64,000 nucleotides of DNA. It comes from Corynebacterium tuberculostearicum. Lineage in GTDB: Bacteria; Actinomycetota; Actinomycetes; Mycobacteriales; Mycobacteriaceae. The first letter of the stretch is position 1, and each line of letters begins with the position of its first letter. Under the pieces are notes generated by a model, which saw only the letters and a list, made by a program, of their open reading frames with translations, was not told the DNA's origin and made no database searches. Below, one piece after another: positions 24,945 through 33,274 of the stretch. The stretch lies in NCBI RefSeq assembly GCF_030506365.1, contig NZ_CP073092.1, forward strand, positions 806,001 through 870,000, in the 5' to 3' direction. The translations under genes were made by a program, and so were the position numbers.

Positions 24945-26318
24945 ATGGAGAGAGAATGCGAAGAGTGCTTCGAGTCTGGTTACGAAATCCCTGATTACCT
25001 ACAGGAATGTCTAAAACCAGATCTAGAAATATGGCGCGAAAGCGAATACCGAGAAGAAAGAAACGACTACTTCTGGACCTTTGAGCTCTTCGGTCGAACA
25101 GGGGAAAAACTATATTCTTTCCTTCTTGAACCGACCTATGATGAACAGCAATATGAAGTATCCCATGTGGAGAAGACGGGAAATTGGTCGAACTATTTGG
25201 AAGAAGGTTTTCTCACAAAATTTAACAGTAAGCAAGAGGCTATAGAAAGCTTGGGGTTGAAAAGAAACTGCTTTGCCAAGAATCTTGCTCGAAATGTAGT
25301 GGACTATCGACGGCGCTTTTATGCAGCTCAAAGGCTAGAAGTTAATGCTGTCCATGAGGCTTTGAAAACAGAGGAGCTGTTAGAGGAACTTCGAGAAATC
25401 TATCCCGAGACCGAAAAAGTTATCCCACGTGCACAGGGCTTTCTCCAAAAATGCGAAATGTTGGTGTCTGATGGGGGGTACTTAGACCACTTAATTCAAT
25501 CGGAAGCTGAACATCGACTAACTAAGGAACAAAGGTGGAAAGAGTATGGAGAAGAATACAATGATTCTTTAGGGCCGTTCTGGGATCCCTATAACATTTC
25601 AGAGTCAGTATGTGGCGATTGGGAATCCCATGGGCGTCGTGAATCAACTTATGAGGAACTCCGCCTGCAGTGGGAGGCTGGGAAGTGTTTGTTTCACGTT
25701 GGAGTTGATTTCGACGACGTGAGGTTGCCTAATCAACACATTACTGGTTGGTTTGAAGCTCTAGTTGATCAAGCGGAATTTTATCTGAAAGATTTGAAAA
25801 GTTCGTATGACACAAAGAGTAAATGGTATCAACGGGCTACGGTAGCTGATATCGCCGAATACACTTCCGAGATAAGAGAATTCCTTGAATATCCCTACAA
25901 AAATTTTACCGAAATGGAGACATTAATACATTCTTGGAGCGAGGTCGCGTCTCGTAACAAGGTTGCACTTGCCGAATTGAGGCAAAAATGGAAGAAGGAG
26001 TATGAATGTCTTGCTAGGGAGTTCCACGTCCGCTCCTACCGAACCCACGAATGGCTTTATCGGGCTTACGATTCTGATGGGTCGCTTCTTTATGTAGGAA
26101 TCTCTAACGCTCCGTTGCTACGTCTCAAATCTCATCAAAGTAGTCTGCGGCAAAGTACTCGGGTTTCGAAGTGGTTCCCGCGAATGGACTTTTATACTTT
26201 GCAGCCCTTTTCCACTCGTGAAGCTGTCCTGGAGGCCGAGAAAATGGCGATATTGTCGGAAAAACCTCTGTATAACGTTGAGTTAAATAAGGGTAACGCA
26301 AAACGAATTCGTGGATAG
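24945..26318 (+). CDS. Large protein with C-terminal GIY-YIG nuclease domain, unknown N-terminus
   Basis: 457 residues, in visibly AT-richer DNA than its neighbours. Residues about 366-446 match the GIY-YIG endonuclease fold: W370-L-Y372 and Y383-V-G385 form the GIY-YIG pair (LYRAYDSDGSLLYVGIS), with a following arginine (APLLRLKSH), the metal-binding glutamate in VLEAEKMAI and the asparagine in EKPLYNVEL. Residues 1-365 are acidic, Trp/Tyr-rich and highly charged (MERECEECFESGYE, FELFGRTGEKLYSFLLEP) and match no family I recognise. ATG 24945 follows GGAG at 24936-24939. Stands alone between phoD and uriT; probably horizontally acquired. Could be a defence nuclease or mobile-element remnant. 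Confidence 0.78.
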   Translation: MERECEECFESGYEIPDYLQECLKPDLEIWRESEYREERNDYFWTFELFGRTGEKLYSFLLEPTYDEQQYEVSHVEKTGNWSNYLEEGFLTKFNSKQEAIESLGLKRNCFAKNLARNVVDYRRRFYAAQRLEVNAVHEALKTEELLEELREIYPETEKVIPRAQGFLQKCEMLVSDGGYLDHLIQSEAEHRLTKEQRWKEYGEEYNDSLGPFWDPYNISESVCGDWESHGRRESTYEELRLQWEAGKCLFHVGVDFDDVRLPNQHITGWFEALVDQAEFYLKDLKSSYDTKSKWYQRATVADIAEYTSEIREFLEYPYKNFTEMETLIHSWSEVASRNKVALAELRQKWKKEYECLAREFHVRSYRTHEWLYRAYDSDGSLLYVGISNAPLLRLKSHQSSLRQSTRVSKWFPRMDFYTLQPFSTREAVLEAEKMAILSEKPLYNVELNKGNAKRIRG

Positions 26319-26416
26319 AGCCAATTAAGCTTCATTGAAGCAAAGAACTTTCAATCTCCTGCGAGCTCAGCGAACTATTGGCTCGGAAACAAATTAGTTG
26401 GATAGTTGAATAAAAT

Positions 26417-27856
26417 ATGAATGCGGTAAACGAAGATGTGGGTGTCTCTGATCCCCTAAAGCTCCAGCCCAGCTCCTATATTCCATTGATGTTCGCACTG
26501 CTTACGGCAGTGTTTGCCTTCCAGCTCAATGCGTCGATGCTCTCGCCTGCCCTGGCGACGATGGAGGATGAGCTGAGCGCCACCACCGCCCAGATCGGCC
26601 TAACACAGACGGCGTTCTTTACGGCCGCGGCATTGTTCTCGCTCTTTCTTCCACGCTGGGGCGACCTTATCGGTCGCAGGAAGGTTCTTGTCGGCATGAT
26701 GGCGGTTGCTGCGCTGGGCTGCGTGGCTTCCGCCGTCGCGCCCAACGTCGCCGTGCTGCTTATCGGCCGCATCATCCAAGGCGTGGCCGGGCCGACCGTC
26801 CCGCTCTGCCTCATCATGCTGCGCCAGCAGGTGCTCAATGAGAAGCAATATGCACTGCTGCTGGGCATTGTGACCTCGGTAAATGGTGGTATTGCGGGCG
26901 TGGACGCCCTGGCCGGTGGCTGGCTGGCCGGCAACTTCGGCTACCGCTCGGTCTTTTGGACCATGGCAATACTATGCGCCATCGCGGTAGTAGCAGTGCA
27001 GGTATTTACCAAGGAATCCACGGCCACCGAAACCCCGCGCATGGACTGGGCGGGTGTGCTGCCCCTGGCCGTGGCGCTGGGTTGCGTTCTCACCGCATTC
27101 AACGAGGCCGGCAAACTTGCCGAGGCCAATTGGTTCCTCGTCATTATCCTTCTCCTCATCGGTGCCGCCGGCTTCTGGGCCTTCTGGAATGTGGAGAAGA
27201 AAGTCGCCGACCCGCTCGTGCCGGTGGCTTACCTCAAGCAGCGCCGCACGTGGGCGCTGCTTTCTACCACGTTGCTTACCATGACCGGCGTCTTTGCCGT
27301 GATGAACGGCCTCATTCCGAACCTCGGCCAGGACACGGATGCCGGTGCCGGCATTTCCGCCAGCACCATTTCCTGGGTCACCCTTACCCCGTACGCCCTC
27401 GCTGGCCTAGTCTTCGGCCCGATTGCCGGTTGGATGGCCTCCAAGCTGGGCTATAAATACGTCCTGCAAACTGGCCTCATCGGTACCGTCGTAGGCCTGG
27501 TTATCTCCATTTTCGTGGTGGGCGTTCCGAATGCGTGGACCTTGCTTTTCGTCTCTATTTTCTTGGGTGTAACCTACGCTGGCATTGCCAATATCATGCT
27601 CAACGGCTTGGGCATTGTACTTTCGCCGGCCGATAACCAGGGCTACCTGCCCGGCATGAACGCCGGCGCCTTCAACCTCGGCGCGGGCCTGTCTTTCGCC
27701 GTGCTCTTTGCAGTTTCCGGTTCCTTCGAGCACGGCTACCGCGCGGGCATGATCGCCGGCGTCATTATTCTGCTTGCGGCCCTTGCCCTGTCCTTCCTCA
27801 TTCCTCGCCCCGAGTCCATCGATGACACCGTGGCGGCCGTCAACGCCCGAAAGTAG
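26417..27856 (+). CDS. uriT: MFS transporter, probable uridine/nucleoside importer
   Basis: 479 residues, about 14 hydrophobic segments (DHA2-like layout). Motif A appears as RWGDLIGRRKVLVG near residue 75. Directly followed after 9 bp by a nucleoside hydrolase gene, the arrangement of uriT-uriH in C. glutamicum, where UriT takes up uridine; this supports the assignment, though uriR and rbsK1 are missing here. ATG 26417 sits just after the AT-rich segment, with no clear ribosome site visible (a weak AGTTG stretch). Base composition returns to the GC-rich norm of the window within the gene. Confidence 0.78.
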   Translation: MNAVNEDVGVSDPLKLQPSSYIPLMFALLTAVFAFQLNASMLSPALATMEDELSATTAQIGLTQTAFFTAAALFSLFLPRWGDLIGRRKVLVGMMAVAALGCVASAVAPNVAVLLIGRIIQGVAGPTVPLCLIMLRQQVLNEKQYALLLGIVTSVNGGIAGVDALAGGWLAGNFGYRSVFWTMAILCAIAVVAVQVFTKESTATETPRMDWAGVLPLAVALGCVLTAFNEAGKLAEANWFLVIILLLIGAAGFWAFWNVEKKVADPLVPVAYLKQRRTWALLSTTLLTMTGVFAVMNGLIPNLGQDTDAGAGISASTISWVTLTPYALAGLVFGPIAGWMASKLGYKYVLQTGLIGTVVGLVISIFVVGVPNAWTLLFVSIFLGVTYAGIANIMLNGLGIVLSPADNQGYLPGMNAGAFNLGAGLSFAVLFAVSGSFEHGYRAGMIAGVIILLAALALSFLIPRPESIDDTVAAVNARK

Positions 27857-27865
27857 GCTCGTGGC

Positions 27866-28807
27866 ATGACGCGAAAAATCATTCTGGACTGCGACCCCGG
27901 CCACGATGATGCGGTGGCCCTGCTCCTAGCTTTGGGCAACCCCGCCATTGACCTGCTGGGCATTACCACCGTCGGCGGCAATCAGACCTTGGATAAGGTC
28001 TCCCACAACGCCCTGGTGGTCAAGGAAATCGCCGGCCACCCGGACGTTCCGGTCTTTGCCGGCTGCGATCGCCCACTCGTGCGCCCGGTCGAGGTCGCCG
28101 AGGCCATCCACGGCTCTACCGGCATGGACGTCGAGGGCGTTCAACTTCCGGAGCCAAGCACGGCGCTTGCCGACGCCCACGCTATCGACTTCATCATCGA
28201 CACCATCATGTCCCATGAGCCCGGCACCATCACCCTGGTGCCCACCGGCCCGCTTACCAATATCGCGATGGCCGCGCGCAAGGAGCCGCGCATCGTCGAG
28301 CGCGTCAAGGAAGTAGTCCTCATGGGCGGCGGTTACCACGAGGGCAATTGGTCCCCAGTCGCCGAATTCAATATCAAGATCGATCCTGAGGCCGCCCACA
28401 TCGTCTTCGAAGAGCCCTGGCCCGTCACCATGGTGGGCCTCGATCTCACTCACCAGGCGCTTGCCACCCCAGAGGTCGAAGCCGAAATCAAGGCGCTAAA
28501 TACTCCCGTCTCCGAGTTCGTTGTGGGCCTTTTCGGATTCTTCCGCAAGGCCTACCAGGCTAACCAGGGCTTTGATAACCCACCGGTCCACGACCCGTGC
28601 ACCATCGCCTACCTCATCGATCCGGACATCGTTCAGACCCGCAAAGCCCCCGTTCACGTCGAGCTCGCCGGTGCACTGACCACCGGCATGACCGTCACCG
28701 ATCTGCGCGAGCCTGCCGACGCCTCCTGCCACACCCAAGTCGCCACCACCCTCGACCACGCTGGCTTCTGGCGCCTTGTCACCGACGCCCTCAAAAACCT
28801 CGCCTAG
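27866..28807 (+). CDS. uriH: Inosine/uridine-preferring nucleoside hydrolase
   Basis: 313 residues, usual family length. The Ca2+-binding signature D8-C-D10-PGH-D14-D15 (ILDCDPGHDDAVA) is intact, with LVPTGPLTNIA, VLMGGGYHEGNWSPVAEFN and the distal VHDPCTIAYL. Cleaves ribonucleosides into ribose and base. Encoded in the same operon as the MFS transporter 9 bp upstream and followed by a strong terminator. Carries one exact copy of the 13-mer GCTTGCCGACGCC (28165). Confidence in the uri name comes from gene order only. Confidence 0.9.
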   Translation: MTRKIILDCDPGHDDAVALLLALGNPAIDLLGITTVGGNQTLDKVSHNALVVKEIAGHPDVPVFAGCDRPLVRPVEVAEAIHGSTGMDVEGVQLPEPSTALADAHAIDFIIDTIMSHEPGTITLVPTGPLTNIAMAARKEPRIVERVKEVVLMGGGYHEGNWSPVAEFNIKIDPEAAHIVFEEPWPVTMVGLDLTHQALATPEVEAEIKALNTPVSEFVVGLFGFFRKAYQANQGFDNPPVHDPCTIAYLIDPDIVQTRKAPVHVELAGALTTGMTVTDLREPADASCHTQVATTLDHAGFWRLVTDALKNLA

Positions 28808-28839
28808 GCCGCGGTCGCTTCGCGGACAGTCCAACTTTT

Positions 28840-28892
28840 AGCCACGTTATGGCTCCTGAACCGCCAGTTTGGGGCCACAACGTGGCTGTTTT
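28840..28892 (+). terminator. Intrinsic terminator after uriH
   Basis: AGCCACGTTATGG / CCACAACGTGGCT, 13-bp stem with one mismatch, followed by GTTTTG. Separates the uri genes from the convergent mcrC. Confidence 0.75.
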
Positions 28893-28939
28893 GTACTCCA
28901 ATGATTCACCTCTCCTTGGCTTGTGCCTTTGGGAAGCCA

Positions 28940-30061
28940 TTATGGAGTTTCGTGTGGTTCTAATGGAAGGAATTCGAGATTCGGGGCCACAAGGTGAAGC
29001 GCTTTCTGGCGAAACTCACGAATTGAGGTTTCGAGACTGATGCAAGCGAAAGCTACTGGGTGTCCGTCGAGGAAGAATGAAATCGTCTCATCCTGTAAGT
29101 TTCGCCCCGAAGAAGCGTAGAGCATGATGCCCTTTGCGGTTTTCCATTCTCCGCCAAGCGCTTCTTGGCTACGTAAGTAGGCATAAAGCTGATAAAGGTG
29201 CGGGCTCTTCAAGGATTCGTTTCCTACGCGATTCTCAATAAACATATTCGTGAACTTGGCATCAATAACTGTAATTTCACCTTCTGGTGATCGCAGAATG
29301 ATATCTGTCTGCATACTCGGTAATTGTCTGGGCGTTTGTTGAGCATTCCAGTGCAACCATTCTCCGCTGCTTACTTTCCAACCGATAGGGCTGAGGTGGT
29401 ATTGAAACAGACCAAATAGAGCCTTTTCGAAAAGCATTCGGAGCTCGTGTTGCGTGAGGTGCTTTCTGCTGAATCGAGTATGGGCGTCATCTCCACGCGC
29501 GGGCACGGCTAATTCCAAAAGCAGTCTGGCTACTGCAACCGGTTTCTTATCTGCAGGAGAAAGCCTTCCACGAGGGAAAGCCGTCGATTTCGGCTTGGAA
29601 ACCCCCATTTGAGCAAGTCTTCGAGCAAGCACCTTACACCGGTGTGCAGCATCGCAACTGTTTACGTCTAAGAGAATTTGTGTTGCATACTCGAGGGCGT
29701 ACCTAAGGAATCGGTTAACTTTGCTATTGATGGTGAGTTCGTTGAACTCACAGGCAATGAGTCCCTTTTCAAGGAGTTGGTGGCGAGCGGTTTCGTACAT
29801 GTCAATTCGGCCTCGCACCCGAGTTATATTTCGTTCGGTCAGCGTAAATCCGATGCTTAATTCTCTCCGGAAACGCTTTTCTACAGCGTCACACAGCATT
29901 GTTCCAATGAGCTCTGGAAGCTCAACGCCTGCGTCTTCCACCGCGGAATTAGATATATGCCCATCAACGAAAGACTGCGAGGCGTATAACTGGAGCATCC
30001 ATACACTACGGATAGGAACGTATATGTCTTCCGGTTGTAGCGAATTAGCCGATGAGGACAT
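28940..30061 (-). CDS. mcrC: McrC-family subunit of a type IV restriction system
   Basis: 373 residues. The N-terminal region (IYVPIRSVWMLQLYASQSF) matches the McrC start; the PD-(D/E)XK core lies near residues 250-270: aspartate in MQTDIILRS and the D-A-K motif in ITVIDAKFTN, with an upstream helix LRMLFEKALFGLF and the later LYQLYAYLRSQEALGG. McrC cleaves DNA after McrB translocation. ATG 30061 lies within the mcrB end (17-bp overlap), so the pair is translationally coupled. The McrC frame is visibly less GC-rich than the neighbouring chromosome. Both catalytic residues appear intact. Confidence 0.88.
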   Translation of the reverse strand: MSSSANSLQPEDIYVPIRSVWMLQLYASQSFVDGHISNSAVEDAGVELPELIGTMLCDAVEKRFRRELSIGFTLTERNITRVRGRIDMYETARHQLLEKGLIACEFNELTINSKVNRFLRYALEYATQILLDVNSCDAAHRCKVLARRLAQMGVSKPKSTAFPRGRLSPADKKPVAVARLLLELAVPARGDDAHTRFSRKHLTQHELRMLFEKALFGLFQYHLSPIGWKVSSGEWLHWNAQQTPRQLPSMQTDIILRSPEGEITVIDAKFTNMFIENRVGNESLKSPHLYQLYAYLRSQEALGGEWKTAKGIMLYASSGRNLQDETISFFLDGHPVAFACISLETSIREFRQKALHLVAPNLEFLPLEPHETP

Positions 30062-32627
30062 TGAGAGCCTGCTCTCGCTTCGCAGGATTGTCGAACCAGT
30101 ACTCTCCTATGAGCGGCTTGAGATCCGAGGCTACTACCTGGTTAAACCATTCCATAGTTGCATTGAAGGAACTGTCTGCTAGCTTTCGGCGTGGAGTAAC
30201 GAAGCTGTGTCCGATTAGGTAGTCATCACCGAGATTGAAATCGTCTCGAATTAATTGATTAACCTCTTCGATTCTTCGCGCGATTTCACTGAGAGCCTCG
30301 TCATTGCGGTTACGATTGGAAACACAAAAATTGCGCCAAGTGGAGCCCAGCTGCGGTACGAGATTAATGAAAGCGAACCTACGGCGTAAAGCCATATCTA
30401 CCATGGCGAGGGACCTGTCTGCTTGGTTCATTGTGCCGATGACATAGAAGTTATCGGGCAGGAAAACTGCTTCTCCTTCTTGGCTATAAAGCGTGGTAAG
30501 CGCATTTTCGGGGTTTCTTTTGTCAGCTTCCAAGAGAGTAAGCATCTCACCAAAAATCTGCGCTGGATTTCCGCGGTTAATCTCTTCAATTACCACTACG
30601 TGTGGATTGGAATCCTCCTTAGCTTTTTCCACCGCTTGGAGGAATGGACCATCTTTCAATTCAAGCTTCCCGTTACTGCTGGGACGAAAGCCCTGAACGA
30701 AGTCCTCATAAGAAGTAGAAGGGTGGAATTGGACGGAGGTGACTACATCTTCCGCGTCTGACTTGCACAAGATATATGCCAAGCGACGTGCGAGCCAAGT
30801 CTTTCCCGTACCCGGTGGGCCTTGGAGAATTAGGTTTTTCTTTTCTTTCAGGCGTTCCAGCATTAGCTCGAGATCGTCTTTCGGGATGAAGCAACCGTCT
30901 TCGATAAGTCCAGAAATGGTATACAGGTCTTCTTCCGACGAGGACTCTACGGTTTGGGCAGTAGCATCGGTTGGCTCTTGGTTGAAAACCCATGCTTCAT
31001 AAGACAATCGGGGAAAATTAGCCGGTTCGATCTCGGCAGTAGTAAGCCATTCTCGGATGTCAGCGAGCGTAAGTAGATAATCTTTACCCGTTGCAACATT
31101 CTTCTGAATGTTGATTCCTAGCGCAGAATCTTGGGCAAGATATTTGGTGATGACCGAATCTAAAGAAAGAAAGTAGCGTGGACGCGCCCAGAACAACGCC
31201 ATGGTGTATGCCGTTATCTGTCGATCTTTGGTCATGGCGTCGAAATCGCTTATGAACTGGGCTTTATTTTCTGGCGTATCTGATTGGCTCAACCTGAGTG
31301 CCGAAGCGAAAAGACTCCAGCTGTTATCCCAAAACTCCGGATTTTTAACATCTGACGGTTTAGTGGCAAAACACGAACGCAGGTTATTTAGTTGGGGTAA
31401 TCCCGAAAAATCGGTAGGCGCTGGAGCTTCAATTCCGAAGACGGTTTTGAAAGCTCGGCAAATTGCGATTTTGTTTGATTCTGAGATTTGCCGGTTAGCA
31501 ACTCCGAGGATGGTAAACGGATCCATATCTGTAGCTGGCACTTCTTCACCGTTAATGGACCATTTCCATAGATGCTTGAATCGGAGTGGGCGTGCTGAAA
31601 TTTCAGCAGCTTCCTTAAGCTTTTCCAGTAGTTCAGCGCGATTATCTTTGAAGGTGAGCAACTTCGTGGCGAACTCTTCGAAAAAATCCGGCCAATCAAA
31701 TGAAGGGGACAATGGAGTCTCGAAGGAAAAGTCAGGATCTCCCATGCCTTGGATGACGGACTCTACTCGGTCAAAGGCATGGTTCCGAGAAACTTGGCAG
31801 ATAGTAAGCAGTGAAGTTAGAGATCGTTGGAGGTCTATTCCTAGGTCATCGCGATTGAAGAAATCGCTTGACCAGTTGATCGGTCGGACGTGCCGCATCT
31901 CTTTTGGCTCATGAGGGCGGTACTCGTAATCGCCGGAGACATAGCCAAAATAAACTCGCCCTTTGTGCAACTTGCTCGGCATCAGAACCAAGTCGCCAAC
32001 CTGCATGTGGTTTTTAAACCGGTTGAGTTGAGAAGCGTAGCTTGTGGATGTTTGTGCTTTGAGATCTGGGTGCTCTCGCACCATCGAGGCCTTGATGGAG
32101 TCTAAGGTAGTTTGCTTATTCACCTCCGGGCCGTAGTCCATACCTGGGATGCCTAGATTGGACTCTAAAGCTTTCTTTTCGCGTTCACCATTACGGCCCG
32201 CTCGAAGTACCCAGAAAAAATCCGCACTTGATTCTTCAGGAACCTCTTCTTGCGGGCCCGAATGGACTTCTCGTTGCTTATGCGCTTTAGAGACAAGGTC
32301 GTTGATTTCTCGGATCTGATCTTTGCCTAAAGGGTATGGGTTGGAAGCAAGCCAAGTGGCGCCCTCGGCGGTCAAGGAAAAGGACCCCGGTTTAGAGGAG
32401 CTGACAAAGCCTAATCTCCTTGCATAGAACACTGCCCATCGCGTCCGGTCTTCCACAACTGATCGGCTTTTGAGCTGGCGGTGAGCTTGTCCTGGAAAGT
32501 CCGCTTCAGCAATTTTTTGAACGTCTTCAAATAGTTCAGGGTAAGCGACTACGGACATACCCCGCATCGTCTCTAAGACGACGGGAAGAACGGTTCTCCA
32601 GGAAAAAGATTGCTGTCGGTTACTCAT
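30045..32627 (-). CDS. mcrB: McrB-like AAA+ GTPase with N-terminal winged-helix and PUA/EVE-like reader
   Basis: 860 residues from ATG 32627 (AAGGAT about 8 bp upstream). Residues 1-95 resemble the Mrr N-terminal winged helix (WRTVLPVVLETMRGMSVV, WAVFYARRLGFVSSSKPGSF). Residues about 135-247 (FFWVLRAGRNGEREKKAL, QVGDLVLMPSKLHKGRVYFG) look like the PUA/EVE-type modified-base reader found before Mrr nucleases. A middle region contains FTILGVANRQISESNKIAI. The C-terminal motor has Walker A GPPGTGKT (about 602-609), Walker B VVVIEEINRGN and the McrB signature MNQADRSLAMVDMALRRRF. Predicted to recognise modified DNA with McrC. The reader assignment is the least certain. Confidence 0.86.
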   Translation of the reverse strand: MSNRQQSFSWRTVLPVVLETMRGMSVVAYPELFEDVQKIAEADFPGQAHRQLKSRSVVEDRTRWAVFYARRLGFVSSSKPGSFSLTAEGATWLASNPYPLGKDQIREINDLVSKAHKQREVHSGPQEEVPEESSADFFWVLRAGRNGEREKKALESNLGIPGMDYGPEVNKQTTLDSIKASMVREHPDLKAQTSTSYASQLNRFKNHMQVGDLVLMPSKLHKGRVYFGYVSGDYEYRPHEPKEMRHVRPINWSSDFFNRDDLGIDLQRSLTSLLTICQVSRNHAFDRVESVIQGMGDPDFSFETPLSPSFDWPDFFEEFATKLLTFKDNRAELLEKLKEAAEISARPLRFKHLWKWSINGEEVPATDMDPFTILGVANRQISESNKIAICRAFKTVFGIEAPAPTDFSGLPQLNNLRSCFATKPSDVKNPEFWDNSWSLFASALRLSQSDTPENKAQFISDFDAMTKDRQITAYTMALFWARPRYFLSLDSVITKYLAQDSALGINIQKNVATGKDYLLTLADIREWLTTAEIEPANFPRLSYEAWVFNQEPTDATAQTVESSSEEDLYTISGLIEDGCFIPKDDLELMLERLKEKKNLILQGPPGTGKTWLARRLAYILCKSDAEDVVTSVQFHPSTSYEDFVQGFRPSSNGKLELKDGPFLQAVEKAKEDSNPHVVVIEEINRGNPAQIFGEMLTLLEADKRNPENALTTLYSQEGEAVFLPDNFYVIGTMNQADRSLAMVDMALRRRFAFINLVPQLGSTWRNFCVSNRNRNDEALSEIARRIEEVNQLIRDDFNLGDDYLIGHSFVTPRRKLADSSFNATMEWFNQVVASDLKPLIGEYWFDNPAKREQALNVLIG

Positions 32628-32658
32628 CAAAGCATCCTTAGAAGTCAACGCAGGGGGC

Positions 32659-32680
32659 GTTCTCATAATAATAGGAGAAC
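32659..32680. promoter_or_regulatory. Inverted repeat in the mcrB promoter region
   Basis: GTTCTC-N10-GAGAAC with an AT-rich spacer (ATAATAATAG), 32 bp upstream of the mcrB start. It may be an operator for the restriction operon. Confidence 0.4.
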
Positions 32681-32764
32681 GATCCACAGGGGATGGGCGT
32701 ATCTCAATTGGGAACTTCAGGAGGATAAAATCGAGGGGGAAGAACCCCAACCAAAGGAGCTACC

Positions 32765-33274
32765 ATGAACCAGCACAGTTTCCGCCACATCGTAGTGATG
32801 GGAGTATCCGGTTCGGGCAAGACAACGGTGGGGGAGGCGTTGTCGCCGTTGGTGGGTCTGGAGTACCGCGATGGCGATGATATGCATCCGCAGGAAAATA
32901 TCGACAAGATGGCTGCGGGTACACCGCTCAATGATGCTGATCGGGAGCCGTGGTTGAAGCAGATTGGTCAGTGGCTGGCGGATAGGCCAGAAGGCGCGAT
33001 GGTGGGGTGCAGCGCGTTGAAGCGCAAGTACCGGGATTTGATTCGCGAGTACTGCCCAGCCGTGGTGTTTGTGCACGTGCACGGCGACTTTGATGTGCTG
33101 CATGAGCGGATGCAGCACCGACCGGGGCACTTTATGCCGGCGTCGCTCTTGCAGTCGCAGTTCGATACCTTGGAGCCACTGGAAGAAGACGAAACTGGCC
33201 GCGTCTTTGATGTGACGCGGCCAGTCGAAGACATTGCCCAGGAAGCTGCTTTCTGGATTAAGGCTGGGGCCTAA
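32765..33274 (+). CDS. gntK: Gluconokinase
   Basis: 169 residues, typical of the short bacterial gluconate kinase. Walker A GVSGSGKT at residues 13-20, then YRDGDDMHPQENIDKMAAGTPLNDADREPWL and CSALKRKYRDLIR, all hallmarks of GntK. Converts gluconate to 6-phosphogluconate for the pentose phosphate pathway. AAAGGAG stands 6 bp before ATG 32765. Convergent with the permease gene, overlapping it by 4 bp, so the two are not one operon. Confidence 0.95.
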   Translation: MNQHSFRHIVVMGVSGSGKTTVGEALSPLVGLEYRDGDDMHPQENIDKMAAGTPLNDADREPWLKQIGQWLADRPEGAMVGCSALKRKYRDLIREYCPAVVFVHVHGDFDVLHERMQHRPGHFMPASLLQSQFDTLEPLEEDETGRVFDVTRPVEDIAQEAAFWIKAGA

